DNA of 64,000 nt, from positions 434,001 to 498,000 of the forward strand of contig NVSG01000001.1 of NCBI GenBank assembly GCA_002401155.1, given 5' to 3'. The DNA is from Hyphomicrobiales bacterium (lineage in GTDB: Bacteria; Pseudomonadota; Alphaproteobacteria; Rhizobiales; Rhizobiaceae). The notes beneath the pieces were generated by a model that saw nothing but the letters and a program-made list of their open reading frames with translations, was not told where the DNA came from and made no database searches. Shown here one piece after another: positions 9,399-19,455 of this stretch (position 1 is its first letter; the number at the start of each line of letters is the position of its first letter). Both the position numbers and the translations under genes were made by a program.

Positions 9399-10523
9399 TC
9401 AATCAGAAAAAATACCGCCGCTCACAGGATTTTTCACGCCCGTCGTATTCGGATAAGTCAAAGGCAGACCAAGCTTGGCGCGAATGGCCAGATAGCCAAA
9501 GGCCTCCGCCTCCATTGCATCGCCATCAAAGCCCGCATCTTCAGCACTCACCACATCCGAATCCATTGCACTGCCCATCTCTTTGAGATCGGCCATGATG
9601 ACAGGGTTATGCCGACCACCACCGCAGATAATCCAGAGTTTTGGCGATTTCGGCAAATGCTCACAGGCTTTGAATATTGCCGCAGCGCTCAAATGTGCCA
9701 AAGATTTCGCCCCATCCTCAAGGCTTGCTTCGCTTGGGTCAGGCATACGGAAATCGTTGCGGTCTAGTGACTTCGGCACTTTTTTGGCAAAATACGGATC
9801 GTCTAGATATTTATCCACCAAACCTTGCACCACCTGCCCCTCAGCAGCAATCATGCCGCCCTGATCAAAGGGAATACCAGCATGAGCCTGCACCCATTGA
9901 TCAATCAGCGCATTGCCGGGGCCAGTATCAAACGCGATGAGTTCATCATCCGCACCGATATAGGTGATGTTTGAAATCCCGCCAATATTGACAAAAACCA
10001 CCGGCATTTTCTCGCGTAATTCGTCAGACAGCGATCTCGCCAGCGCCTGATGATACACAGGCACCAAGGGCGCGCCCTGCCCGCCAAATTTCATATCATT
10101 GGCCCGCATATCGTAAACCACAGGAATACCGGTTTCGCGAGCAAGTAAATCACCATCACCCAATTGCACCGTCAGTCCGATTTCCGGGCGATGCAATACG
10201 GTCTGCCCATGAAACCCTATCATATCCACGACTTCAGCCGATAAGCCTTGTTCTTGAAGAAAACCCTTCACCGCATCCACGTGCAGCCGCGTAATCTCCT
10301 GTTCCACATGTTTCAGATTGCCGGGCCTCGCCGAACGATCCGTAATTTTCTTGGCAGTCTCCAGCGCCTCTTCCAACAAATCCCGCATGGCCGGATCATA
10401 GGCAAAAAACTGCGAAGCACCGCGTTCAACGTGCCCCTCGCCGTCCGAACGCACCAGCGCCACGTCGATTCCATCCATGCTGGTACCGCTCATCAGACCT
10501 ATTGCTGTCCAGATTTTACCCAT
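9399..10523 (-). CDS. anmK: Anhydro-N-acetylmuramic acid kinase AnmK
   Basis: Phosphorylates and hydrolyses 1,6-anhydro-MurNAc released by lytic transglycosylases to MurNAc-6-phosphate, a cytosolic step in peptidoglycan recycling. 374 residues with the N-terminal nucleotide motif [12 protein letters not shown] at 9-20, the [11 protein letters not shown] segment near 120, the FVNIGGISN strand, and the ICGGGRHNP loop near 305, all diagnostic of AnmK. Divergent from tyrS, with 114 bases between the two start codons, an arrangement common in alphaproteobacteria. Confidence 0.94.
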   Translation of the reverse strand: MGKIWTAIGLMSGTSMDGIDVALVRSDGEGHVERGASQFFAYDPAMRDLLEEALETAKKITDRSARPGNLKHVEQEITRLHVDAVKGFLQEQGLSAEVVDMIGFHGQTVLHRPEIGLTVQLGDGDLLARETGIPVVYDMRANDMKFGGQGAPLVPVYHQALARSLSDELREKMPVVFVNIGGISNITYIGADDELIAFDTGPGNALIDQWVQAHAGIPFDQGGMIAAEGQVVQGLVDKYLDDPYFAKKVPKSLDRNDFRMPDPSEASLEDGAKSLAHLSAAAIFKACEHLPKSPKLWIICGGGRHNPVIMADLKEMGSAMDSDVVSAEDAGFDGDAMEAEAFGYLAIRAKLGLPLTYPNTTGVKNPVSGGIFSD

Positions 10524-10637
10524 CTAGGCATTTTCCCCGTGAATTTTTCTATAGAACCTGCTAAATGGCTCCAGCCTGCCTAAAACTTATGTGAATCAAA
10601 GCAAGTATTGGGCAAAGTTTACAGGGAAAATTCTATC

Positions 10638-11891
10638 ATGTCCGCATTCAAATCCGAGTTTCTGCAAATCCTGTCCGAGCGTGGTTTTATTCATCAAATA
10701 TCTGATGAATCCGGCCTCGATGCTCTGTTGAGCAAAAAGACGGTTACAGCTTACGTAGGCTATGATGCAACAGCTCCCAGCCTCCATGTGGGCAATTTGG
10801 TGAGCATCATGATGCTGTACTGGTTCCAGCAAACAGGGCACCGCCCGCTCACATTGATGGGCGGCGGCACGACCATGGTAGGCGACCCATCCGGCAAGGA
10901 TAGCAGCCGCCAGATTTTAACGCCCGAACTGATCGAAGAAAACAAGGCAGGCATCAAACAGGTTTTTGCAAAATTGCTGACCTTTGGCGATGGTCCAAAA
11001 GACGCCATCATGCCAGATAATGCCGAATGGCTGCTCGAACTGAACTACGTCCAGTTCCTGCGTGAATATGGCAAACATTTTTCAGTCAACCAGATGCTCG
11101 CCCGCGACAGCGTAAAATTACGCCTTGAGCGCGAACAACATCTGTCATTCCTCGAATTCAACTACATGATTTTACAGGCCTATGATTTCGTTGAATTGAA
11201 CAAGCGCTATGACTGCCAGTTGCAAATGGGCGGCTCTGACCAATGGGGCAATATTGTCTCCGGTGTCGATCTAGGCAGACGCGCCGGTTGCGGCGATCTG
11301 TTCGCCCTGACAACCCCGCTGCTCACCACCTCATCGGGCGCGAAAATGGGCAAGACTGCCGACGGCGCCGTCTGGCTCTCGGACGCAATGCTTTCATCCT
11401 ATGATTACTGGCAATATTGGCGCAACGTGGAAGACGCCGATGTGGCACGTTTCATGAAGCTCTTCACCAAATTACCAATGGATGAAATCAAGCGCTACCA
11501 AGCTCTTGAAGGCGCCGAAATGAACGAAGCCAAAAAGGTTTTGGCCACCGAAGCAACCGCCATGATCCACGGCAGGGAAGCCGCAGAACTTGCAGCTGAA
11601 ACCGCCCGCAAAACCTTCGAAGAAGGCGGTGCCGCAAGCACGCTTCCATCAATCGAAGTTGCGTCCAGCGATTTCAACGATGGCATCGGGGTTCTTTCTT
11701 TGTTGGTACAGGCAGGCTTTGCCAAATCAAACGGAGAAGCCCGCCGCCATATCAAAGGCGGGGCCGTTAAAATAAACGACGTAGCAGTTTCCGACGAAAG
11801 CACGAAAGTTGGCGAAAGCGATCTCAATGCCGATGGTGTCGTCAAATTATCCATGGGCAAAAAACGACACGTGCTGGTCCAACCAACTTAA
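10638..11891 (+). CDS. tyrS: Tyrosyl-tRNA synthetase
   Basis: Class I aminoacyl-tRNA synthetase charging tRNA-Tyr. From the ATG at 10638 (AGGGA ribosome binding site ten bases upstream) it has 417 residues. The HIGH-type motif is HVGN at 50-53 and the KMSKS-type motif is KMGKT in SGAKMGKT, the bacterial TyrRS form. The C-terminal ~65 residues have an S4-like RNA-binding fold with [17 protein letters not shown]. The in-frame extension ten codons upstream lacks a ribosome binding site. Confidence 0.95.
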   Translation: MSAFKSEFLQILSERGFIHQISDESGLDALLSKKTVTAYVGYDATAPSLHVGNLVSIMMLYWFQQTGHRPLTLMGGGTTMVGDPSGKDSSRQILTPELIEENKAGIKQVFAKLLTFGDGPKDAIMPDNAEWLLELNYVQFLREYGKHFSVNQMLARDSVKLRLEREQHLSFLEFNYMILQAYDFVELNKRYDCQLQMGGSDQWGNIVSGVDLGRRAGCGDLFALTTPLLTTSSGAKMGKTADGAVWLSDAMLSSYDYWQYWRNVEDADVARFMKLFTKLPMDEIKRYQALEGAEMNEAKKVLATEATAMIHGREAAELAAETARKTFEEGGAASTLPSIEVASSDFNDGIGVLSLLVQAGFAKSNGEARRHIKGGAVKINDVAVSDESTKVGESDLNADGVVKLSMGKKRHVLVQPT

Positions 11892-11919
11892 ACGGCGTCC
11901 ATTTTCGTGGAAACACCAA

Positions 11920-11995
11920 GGCGGCGAAGAGCCGCCCGGCGCTAGTTGCGCCGCGCATGCGCAGGCCCGAGCGAAGCGAGGATGCCGTGAGCCAA
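11920..11995. repeat. Cluster of GC-rich palindromes between convergent tyrS and the AsmA-like gene
   Basis: Three short dyads in tandem: GGCGGC-GAAGA-GCCGCC at 11920-11936, GGCGC-TAGTT-GCGCC at 11938-11952, and the perfect palindrome GCGCATGCGC at 11953-11962, then GAGCGAAGCGAG. There is no T-tract on either side, so they are poor intrinsic terminators on paper. Density and composition suggest a REP-like extragenic repeat, but no second copy is visible in this window. Confidence 0.45.
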
Positions 11996-12005
11996 GAAAA
12001 TATTA

Positions 12006-15000
12006 CTACTTCTTGAACTCAAATATCTTGTTGAAAATACCCGGTGTTGCCAGAGACAGCGGATTGAGACTCAAATCCGGGCTGGCCATCTTCCCCCTCA
12101 ATCGATAGGTGATGCCAATCAATGCGCCGTCGCGACCATTGCTGAAAATCGAGCCGATAATCGGAATAGCCGAAACCACCCTGCTAATCCCATAGGCAGG
12201 CATGAAAGTACCTCGAATATTGGTCAAATCATTCTCGTCATAGATCGTACCATCGAAGGTGAATCCAATCTGGGTGCCGCGCATCAACCCGTCCTTGGCC
12301 TTCAAATAGCCGTTGCCTTTTTCGATACGCGCCTGGGCAAGTGAAAATTTTGCCCTTCTAATTTTAACTTTTTTCAAGCTTCGAGCCACTGCTTCTCCGT
12401 TGCGCAAACCACTATTGGGCGTTCTGGCGCTCACCAGTTTCTTGAGACGCGGCTCATCCACAAGCACAAAGCTTTTCACATTAACATCACCGATATAGGG
12501 GCCATTCCCCTGTTTTTTCAGCATTGAATTCAACACACCGCCCTGCATCCGGCTATAAATATTCACGAAGGCCAGAGCATGTCCCGCATCTTCAGCAACA
12601 AACTCAAAATCTGTTTGATCGTCCTCCCGGGTGGCCAACACCTGAAATGGCTTACCGCTGGCGGCAAGACCCGCAATTGATAAATGATCAATCTTGCCAC
12701 CACTCGCAAGATAACGGGTTGATGCATCCTTGATCTGCCGCGAGTTAAATCCAATCAATCTATCCATTTGCACGGTAACTTTTACCGACCGGCTGCCCTG
12801 CGTACTTTCAAAATCACCTTCGTGAATAAGCTTGTTTATTAACCCGCGCGCGTCATAAGAACGCCCCTTCACATCGATATCGAACACGCCTTTTTTGCGC
12901 GAAATTACCAAATCAAAATCATCGCCTTCATTCAGCGCAACATTTTTCATGTTGGCGCTACGCAATCCCGTTTTATCAAATACCAGACTGCCTTTCGCGT
13001 GAAATCCCTCCCCGGAAATCGAGATATTGTTAAACCGGTTCACTCTAGATTTTGTTTTCAGCGTGTAGCTAGCCTTGGCCGGAATACCAGCCCCTTTGCT
13101 CCACCCAACCCACGGCAAATTGATCTCTGCCTTGGTTAAATCCAGATATTGTTTTTCCGCCTTGCCGGCAACTTGCTCAACCCGCAGCACAATCGGCCCA
13201 ACAATCACGGGGGATAGATTAAGCCCGATCTTTTTGCGTGTTTTGGCATCCAGAGTGGCGGCAAATTTTCGCGATTTTTTATAGCTCGACTTTTTCCCAA
13301 GCGGTTCCACAATATCCAGTTTGGCAAAAACCCCATCAATCAAAGCGGTTCCAGAAACCCACGCAACTTCCGGGTTCGCATCAATCAGCACATTCACATT
13401 ACTCAGCTTCCGGCCAGAAAGCTTCCGGCTCAGCGAAACCTTCTTAAGGTCGACAAGGGCGTTCCACTTAACTTCGCTTTCCTTCACCTTCGCAACAAGA
13501 GGAAACTTGGCAATGATATTGGCATGAGCCATACCGCTAAGGTCACCCGCCTTTGATTTCAACCTTGTCATCACCCGCAACGGCTCAGATTCTGCGATGC
13601 TCGCCAAAACAGAAGCTTTCCCATCAAGCGTAAATTCAGCGTCCGCCAAGGCAGGTCTGTCAGCAAAATCTGCAATGGAGAATTTCGCCGAGGCAAGTGT
13701 GGCAACACCAAGCTCGCCGCCCCTAATTTTACCATCGCTAAGCTCTACCTCAACTTTCATACCGCTAACAATTATCGAACCTTTAGCATCAAACACCGGG
13801 GGCAATTTGCCAAAGGGTTGAAAACTACCGTCCTTAAACTCGACCACCATTTGCAGATGTTCAGGCTTAAGGCGCGCGCCCTTATCGATATTACCAACAA
13901 TGCCTTCTGGAATTGCTGCCACCATACGGGCATTTTCAATCCTGCCACTGATCAGATGCTTATGCGCCCATGCGCGCGCACGCTTGCCCAAAAAGAATGG
14001 CCAGAATTGTTTTACAGCAATCGCCGAAATACCTTTTGTGGAAGCATCAGCGGATATGGAGACCGATGACTTCTTAAATCCAAACGTCCCGCTACCCTCA
14101 ATTTTTCCACCATTAGTGGCCATCAACGCCTGACTGACTTCAAGGCGAGATTCTCCAGGGAACCAGAAACCACGAGCAGAAAAGGCTGCCGGAATCGCTT
14201 TTTCCGTTTTTCTAAGATTTTCCACCAGTGCTTTTTCAGCAATGACCTCATATTCAACCGGTCCCGCATACCCTTCCGCAATATTAGCCGGACGCAACCC
14301 ACCGATAAACCAACCGTGTAATTTTCCAATCAACAACTCTGAACGATCAAGCTCAATCTGGTTTTTTTCGGGGATCAGGCGAAGGTTGACTTCAAACTTC
14401 TCAACCTCTGTCAGTTCCTTACCCACGCGCAAATTATGCTCATTTGCATAAAGAAAAATCGTGGGTTGTAGGGGTGAAAAATCTGGATTGAATGAAAATT
14501 CTGCCTTCCATCCAATGGTAGCATTTGAACCAAAAGGACCAATTTCACTTTCTGGCGAGGGCACCCAATCGCCAAGATTCAATCCCTCACCGCTAAGTTT
14601 AAAAACCGCCTGTTGATCTTCATTCACTTCATAATTTGCATTGAGCGTAACTTTAGATTTGTCACTCTGAAGAATGCCATTCAGTTTGAAAGAGCCACTG
14701 ACATCGCCTTGCAATTCCAAATTTTTGATAAAAACAGATTTCGCGGCAGTAACTTCTGGCGATAACTCCATAACGCTGGATTCCGTTATCTGCAGAGTTT
14801 TGAACACGCCTTTTTGAGTCAGTTGTGAAAATTCATTCAACTTCCTGCCCATAGCACTCAAGGCGGGTTTCATGTGACTGGGAACCCCAAACCCTGCGCC
14901 ACCTACGAACTCATCAATCGATAATTTAGCTTTATTGATAACGACGGAATCAAATCCCGTGTCTCCAAAAAGAGTTCTCCAAAACTTCATGCCGAAGCGA

Positions 15001-15374
15001 ATAGAGCCGATTTCCGCTACCAGTTTCTGATTATCGGAACGCAATATTTTCACATCAGAACTGTTTACGAACAATAACCCCGGTAACTCAAACTGAATAT
15101 CGGTCGTCTCCAGCACAATTTTATATTCCGGCCCGACGGCATTTTGCAGGGTGGATTCCAAACTGGATTGGATAACAGATTGCTTCCCTGAAGTGCCGGA
15201 AACCAAAAAATATATCGACACGGCAAACAGAAAAACGACCAAACAAAAAACAATGGTCGTTGCAAAAATGATGCGGGCAATCCGCCAAATACGTATACGC
15301 ACGCGCAATTCCGGCGGCGAGCGCCCGGCATCGCCAACATTCTCATTTAGCTGTTTAGAATCGGATATATTCAT
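12006..15374 (-). CDS. Giant AsmA-like/DUF3971 envelope protein
   Basis: 1122 residues. A single transmembrane helix at about 32-58 follows a cytoplasmic N-terminus, and the rest is predicted periplasmic, made of repeating beta-strand segments such as the repeated GxLxFDKTGL-like and KGxxx-type strands typical of AsmA/YhdP/TamB-like bridge proteins. The C-terminal ~150 residues contain the AsmA-like end with MRGTQIGFTFDGTIYD and a final LSLNPLSLATPGIF, as in the AsmA-like C-terminal region of alphaproteobacterial DUF3971 proteins. Family members are implicated in phospholipid transport to or assembly of the outer membrane. Divergent from the peroxiredoxin gene with a 213-base gap. Confidence 0.8.
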   Translation of the reverse strand: MNISDSKQLNENVGDAGRSPPELRVRIRIWRIARIIFATTIVFCLVVFLFAVSIYFLVSGTSGKQSVIQSSLESTLQNAVGPEYKIVLETTDIQFELPGLLFVNSSDVKILRSDNQKLVAEIGSIRFGMKFWRTLFGDTGFDSVVINKAKLSIDEFVGGAGFGVPSHMKPALSAMGRKLNEFSQLTQKGVFKTLQITESSVMELSPEVTAAKSVFIKNLELQGDVSGSFKLNGILQSDKSKVTLNANYEVNEDQQAVFKLSGEGLNLGDWVPSPESEIGPFGSNATIGWKAEFSFNPDFSPLQPTIFLYANEHNLRVGKELTEVEKFEVNLRLIPEKNQIELDRSELLIGKLHGWFIGGLRPANIAEGYAGPVEYEVIAEKALVENLRKTEKAIPAAFSARGFWFPGESRLEVSQALMATNGGKIEGSGTFGFKKSSVSISADASTKGISAIAVKQFWPFFLGKRARAWAHKHLISGRIENARMVAAIPEGIVGNIDKGARLKPEHLQMVVEFKDGSFQPFGKLPPVFDAKGSIIVSGMKVEVELSDGKIRGGELGVATLASAKFSIADFADRPALADAEFTLDGKASVLASIAESEPLRVMTRLKSKAGDLSGMAHANIIAKFPLVAKVKESEVKWNALVDLKKVSLSRKLSGRKLSNVNVLIDANPEVAWVSGTALIDGVFAKLDIVEPLGKKSSYKKSRKFAATLDAKTRKKIGLNLSPVIVGPIVLRVEQVAGKAEKQYLDLTKAEINLPWVGWSKGAGIPAKASYTLKTKSRVNRFNNISISGEGFHAKGSLVFDKTGLRSANMKNVALNEGDDFDLVISRKKGVFDIDVKGRSYDARGLINKLIHEGDFESTQGSRSVKVTVQMDRLIGFNSRQIKDASTRYLASGGKIDHLSIAGLAASGKPFQVLATREDDQTDFEFVAEDAGHALAFVNIYSRMQGGVLNSMLKKQGNGPYIGDVNVKSFVLVDEPRLKKLVSARTPNSGLRNGEAVARSLKKVKIRRAKFSLAQARIEKGNGYLKAKDGLMRGTQIGFTFDGTIYDENDLTNIRGTFMPAYGISRVVSAIPIIGSIFSNGRDGALIGITYRLRGKMASPDLSLNPLSLATPGIFNKIFEFKK

Positions 15375-15587
15375 CTACAATTTTGCTGGCTAACAATCGT
15401 TATTATCATTCGCCCTGCCGAGGATCAGGATCACTATGCCCAATAATCTGTGATCCCAGTTGATTTTCAGTAAACTTCAGCAAGTTTCGGCTCCAAATTG
15501 TAACAATATCGCGCTATTGTCACCATACAATCAGCCAGAAACAACAAATTATAACATCACAAATATTCTTGTCGAAAGGAAGGCATT

Positions 15588-16055
15588 ATGGCGCAAATTA
15601 CAAAGGGTGATCAGGCACCGGATTTCAACCTTCCAACGGATGGCGATGGCACGTTCGCCCTGTCCGCCAATCGGGATAAAATTGTTGTTCTATTTTTCTA
15701 CCCAAAGGACGACACTTCCGGCTGCACCATGGAAGCAATCGACTTCACCGGGAAGCTTGCCGAATTTGAAAAACTGGGCGCAATCGTGATCGGGCTTTCG
15801 CCTGATCCGGTCAAGAAGCACGATAAATTCATAACCAAGCACGATCTAAAAGTGACGCTGGTTTCGGACGAGGAAAAAGAAGCTCTGCAAGCTTACGGAA
15901 TCTGGCTCGAAAAAAGCATGTATGGCCGCAAATATATGGGGGTCGAACGCACGACTCTGCTGATCGACAAATCAGGCAAAGTGGTTGAAGCATGGCATAA
16001 GGTGAAAGTCCCCGGCCATGTGGATGAAGTCCTCGAACGGTTAAAAAGCCTTTAG
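15588..16055 (+). CDS. bcp: Thioredoxin-dependent peroxiredoxin, Bcp/PrxQ type
   Basis: 155-residue peroxiredoxin reducing hydrogen peroxide and organic hydroperoxides in the cytosol. The peroxidatic cysteine is Cys46 in DTSGCTMEA, after the FFYPKDDTSG strand-loop. Position 51, where many PrxQ proteins carry the resolving cysteine (CxxxxC), is Ile, and Cys46 is the only cysteine in the protein, so it must act as a 1-Cys enzyme or be resolved by a partner thiol. ATG at 15588 follows GAAAGGA. Probably co-transcribed with the DUF455 gene seven bases downstream. Confidence 0.92.
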   Translation: MAQITKGDQAPDFNLPTDGDGTFALSANRDKIVVLFFYPKDDTSGCTMEAIDFTGKLAEFEKLGAIVIGLSPDPVKKHDKFITKHDLKVTLVSDEEKEALQAYGIWLEKSMYGRKYMGVERTTLLIDKSGKVVEAWHKVKVPGHVDEVLERLKSL

Positions 16056-16062
16056 CAATTTC

Positions 16063-16890
16063 ATGCAGGAAAACGGGACACCCCCAACATGTCTGGCGGG
16101 CGGCGCTGTAGCCGCCCTGAAAGAACCCCGGCTCAGCAATAAGATTTTGTTGACCCAGCACATGGCCAAGCTGTGGAATGCTCGCCGCCTATCGCTGATC
16201 AGTTCTAAAAGCATCAAACCGCCCAACCGTCCCGGACGGCCCAAAAAGCCGGAATTGCTCCCCCCTGATCGAGTACCTAAACGGACCCTCAGTTCGCAAA
16301 AGGGTCGGATCGCGATGCTACATGCGATCGCCCATATCGAACTCAACGCTATTGATCTGGCCCTCGATATCATTGCCCGTTTCGCCGATACAAAAATGCC
16401 CCGTTCGTTTTTTGATGATTGGGTCATGGTCGCCAATGAAGAAGCAAAGCACTTCACCCTGCTGCAAAACCGGCTGGCAGAATTTGGCGCAACCTATGGC
16501 GATTTACCCGCCCATGATGGCTTATGGGAAGCAGCCCAACAAACCAGCATTGATCTGACAGCAAGGCTGGCAATTGTGCCCCTGGTACTCGAGGCGCGAG
16601 GGCTGGATGTTACCCCTTCCCTCATATTAAAGCTGGAACAGGTGGGCGACATGCCTTCTGCCAATATATTCCGCATCATTTACGAGGATGAAAAAGGCCA
16701 TGTGGCTGTGGGTGCAAAATGGTTCCGTTTTCTGTGCTACCGCGAGGGCGTAGAACCCGCAGCAACCTTCCAACGTTTGGTGCGCACCAATTTTCGGGGC
16801 CAAATCCGCCCGCCTTTCAATGAAAGGGCCCGCAGCGCCTGCGGTATTACGCCCGGCTTCTACCGGTCACTTTCCCCGCTAGGAAATTGA
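16063..16890 (+). CDS. DUF455 ferritin-like di-iron protein
   Basis: 275 residues. The core (about 85-245) is a ferritin-like four-helix bundle with carboxylate/His ligand motifs in order: HIELNAID, NEEAKHF, LEARGLD and YEDEKGHV, the E...ExxH pattern of DUF455, a family related to MiaE-type hydroxylases; the substrate is unknown. The ATG at 16063 lacks a good ribosome binding site, but LAGGAVAALKEP onward resembles the N-terminus of family members, so the start is near here. A 7-bp GC hairpin at 16098-16117 lies within the first codons. Confidence 0.85.
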   Translation: MQENGTPPTCLAGGAVAALKEPRLSNKILLTQHMAKLWNARRLSLISSKSIKPPNRPGRPKKPELLPPDRVPKRTLSSQKGRIAMLHAIAHIELNAIDLALDIIARFADTKMPRSFFDDWVMVANEEAKHFTLLQNRLAEFGATYGDLPAHDGLWEAAQQTSIDLTARLAIVPLVLEARGLDVTPSLILKLEQVGDMPSANIFRIIYEDEKGHVAVGAKWFRFLCYREGVEPAATFQRLVRTNFRGQIRPPFNERARSACGITPGFYRSLSPLGN

Positions 16891-16976
16891 TTTCACTCGT
16901 TTCTTTCAAATAAAAAGAGTTTGTTAACCATAAAATGTTCAGATGAGGCTATTCGAGTAAATGAAGTAGTCGCAAT

Positions 16977-18305
16977 ATGAACCCATCTTCGATACGTGAA
17001 CCTGGCAGCTTTGGAAAACGCACCGAACTTCCAACGATCATGATTACCAATAACGGCAAAAGCAAAAGTTTCGTGGTTCGCCCCGCTCTGATTGCAGTGA
17101 TCAGTGGTTTGCTTTTCACATTTATGGTTGGCTATTTCGGCGCCACCGCCTATCTGATTTTCCGCGATGATTTAATGGGCGCCTCGCAAGCGCGCCATGC
17201 ACGCACCCTGCACGAATATGAAGACCGCATCGCGGCCTTGCGTATAAAGCTAGACCGCGTCACCTCCAGACAATTGCTGGATCAAAAAGCCATCGAAGCA
17301 AAAGTTGCCGATCTGGTTGGCCGGCAGGAAAAACTTGCAGCGCGCGGCGGCAAAATGGAACAATTGATTTCCAAAGCAAAAATCAGTGGTCTCAAGGCTG
17401 CCTCTGTCTCCATTCCCATGAAACGGCCAAGTAGGTCTGACAAGTTAAATAAAATTGATTTCTTCAAAACCGGCAGCATTCGTGCCGGAACCTTGGCACC
17501 CAAGCAAGATAAGTTTTCAAACCTCTTTCTACGTGGCTCCACCAGTGGAATTGAAGCATTAAATCAAAGCACTCTAAGACTGGCCAGCAATGATATTTTA
17601 TCAAACACCTTTGGTGGTGACGGAGTTTTTGGTCAGGTTGCTAGCGATATTGAACGCATCCAATCATATCAAATTGCCACAATTGAAGGATTGCGTTCGG
17701 CGGCACAGGAAAAATCCGGAAAAATCGTAGCAATCTTGAAAAATGTCGGCATCACCATCGCCAAGAAAGATAACACCCAAATCGGCGGACCGTTTATTCC
17801 AGCCGATTCATCCATCGATTTTGACGGTTATTTGAATGCCCTCGATTCCTCTTTGAGCAATTTGAACAAAATTGCGCGCACGGCGAAGGCATTGCCTTTC
17901 GCCAACCCGGTTCCGGGGAAGAAAACCTCCAGTCGTTTTGGTCTCAGAACCGATCCGTTTAATGGTCGTCGCGCGGTGCATTCGGGGCTGGATTTCAAGG
18001 CAAAAAGCGGAACACCAGTCTTTGCAACCGCCAGTGGAATCGTAACTCACGCTGGTCGCAAGGGCGGCTATGGCAAAATGGTTGAGATCAAACATGTAGG
18101 CGGCTTCATCACCCGCTATGCCCATTTGCGCCGGTTTTATGTGAAAGAAGGGCAAAAAATTGCCCTTGGTAAAAAGATCGGCACGGTCGGCAGTACAGGC
18201 AGAAGTACAGGTCCGCATCTACACTACGAAGTGCGCAGAAATGGCAAAGCGCGCAATCCGGCCCATTATCTGGCAGCCGGACGCCGCCTCAAAAAGTTGT
18301 TGTAG
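16977..18305 (+). CDS. M23-family peptidoglycan endopeptidase-like protein
   Basis: 442 residues, inner-membrane anchored. A short basic N-terminus precedes one transmembrane helix at about 38-62, a coiled-coil follows at about 75-125, and a low-complexity linker leads to the C-terminal LytM/M23 domain (about 315-430). Zinc-site residues are present: HSGLDF (HxxxD) and HLHYEV (HxH), so it should be catalytically competent. Such proteins cleave or regulate cleavage of peptidoglycan cross-links. Preceded by about 90 bases after the DUF455 gene and convergent with the ADH gene, which ends at 18306. Confidence 0.88.
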   Translation: MNPSSIREPGSFGKRTELPTIMITNNGKSKSFVVRPALIAVISGLLFTFMVGYFGATAYLIFRDDLMGASQARHARTLHEYEDRIAALRIKLDRVTSRQLLDQKAIEAKVADLVGRQEKLAARGGKMEQLISKAKISGLKAASVSIPMKRPSRSDKLNKIDFFKTGSIRAGTLAPKQDKFSNLFLRGSTSGIEALNQSTLRLASNDILSNTFGGDGVFGQVASDIERIQSYQIATIEGLRSAAQEKSGKIVAILKNVGITIAKKDNTQIGGPFIPADSSIDFDGYLNALDSSLSNLNKIARTAKALPFANPVPGKKTSSRFGLRTDPFNGRRAVHSGLDFKAKSGTPVFATASGIVTHAGRKGGYGKMVEIKHVGGFITRYAHLRRFYVKEGQKIALGKKIGTVGSTGRSTGPHLHYEVRRNGKARNPAHYLAAGRRLKKLL

Positions 18306-19451
18306 TTACAGACAGGCTTCAAACAGCGCCCGTGTATTCTCAGCCGTCATCTCAATCGGATTGCCGCCACAGCTTGGGTCTACCAAAGCCATTTCCGTCA
18401 AACGATCCAGATCAGGGTCTTTTATACCAAGATCTGTCAGGTTCTTCGGAATATCAAGCGCCGCATTCAGTGTTCCGACATAGTCATAAAATCCGTCAAA
18501 CCCGCCTTCAATACCAAGATAGGCAGCAGCCCGGCCAATGCGTTCTTCAATCGCCGAGCGGTTAAAGAGCAATACCGGTTGCATGACCACAGCGTTCGTA
18601 GTGCCATGATGAGTATGAAACACCGCGCCAATTGGGTGAGAAAGCGAGTGAATTGCTCCTAAGCCTTTTTGGAAGGCTGTCGCCCCCATGGCCGCCGCAC
18701 TCATCATTTCCGCGCGTGCGTCCAAATCATCGCCGTGAGTATAAGCCCGAAGCAGATTTTCCTTCACCAGCCGCATACCTTCAAGGGCAATTCCTTGCGA
18801 CATCGGGTGATAATGGGGTGAAGAATAGGCTTCCAGACAATGGGCAAACGCATCCATACCGGTGCCAGCCGTAATCATTTTCGGCATGCCAACAGTCAGT
18901 TCAGGATCGCAAATCACAGTTTCCGGCAAAAGCTTGGGATGGAAAATGATTTTCTTCATCTGGGTCTGGGTATTAGTAAGAACCCCTGCCCGGCCAACTT
19001 CCGATCCTGTACCAGCAGTCGTCGGCACTGCTATAATTGGTGGAATGACGGATGCATCCGCACGCGCCCACCAATCGCCCACATCTTCCAAATCCCAGAC
19101 AGAGATGCTCTGCCCGGCCATCAGCGCAATCAGTTTGCCAAGATCAAGCCCAGAACCACCGCCAAAGGCAATCACACCATCATGACTACCAGCCTTATAG
19201 GCCTCGATGCCATCTTTCAGATTGAATTCATTCGGGTTCGGATCCACCTCGCTGAAAATCGCACGGCCAAGACCAGCCTTTTCCAGAATATCCAAAGCAC
19301 CTTGCGTTACCGGCAGCGATGCCAGACCTTTGTCGGTCACCAGCAGTGGCTTCTTCATGTTTGATGCAGCACAGGCTTCAGGCAATTCAGCGATGCGTCC
19401 GGCCCCAAATTTAATGGCGGTCGGATAGCTCCAATTAGCGGTCAAACTCAT
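18306..19451 (-). CDS. Iron-containing alcohol dehydrogenase
   Basis: 381-residue group III alcohol dehydrogenase that oxidises an alcohol to an aldehyde with NAD(P)+. The N-terminal Rossmann-like domain has the GGGSGLD motif near 98; metal ligands fit the DAFAHCLEAYSS and HSLSHPIGAVFHTHHGTTNA motifs. Last gene of a six-gene minus-strand operon, four bases after the aldehyde dehydrogenase, with a glutamine-synthetase-like ligase and a TRAP transporter upstream. The context suggests it oxidises a hydroxyl group of an imported amino alcohol or its gamma-glutamyl conjugate; the substrate is inference. Confidence 0.88.
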   Translation of the reverse strand: MSLTANWSYPTAIKFGAGRIAELPEACAASNMKKPLLVTDKGLASLPVTQGALDILEKAGLGRAIFSEVDPNPNEFNLKDGIEAYKAGSHDGVIAFGGGSGLDLGKLIALMAGQSISVWDLEDVGDWWARADASVIPPIIAVPTTAGTGSEVGRAGVLTNTQTQMKKIIFHPKLLPETVICDPELTVGMPKMITAGTGMDAFAHCLEAYSSPHYHPMSQGIALEGMRLVKENLLRAYTHGDDLDARAEMMSAAAMGATAFQKGLGAIHSLSHPIGAVFHTHHGTTNAVVMQPVLLFNRSAIEERIGRAAAYLGIEGGFDGFYDYVGTLNAALDIPKNLTDLGIKDPDLDRLTEMALVDPSCGGNPIEMTAENTRALFEACL

Positions 19452-19455
19452 TACT

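Noticed and set aside
16098-16117. Terminator after bcp
   Set aside because: The GGGCGGC/GCCGCCC hairpin lies in the coding start of the DUF455 gene, which begins seven bases after bcp, and there is no T-run.
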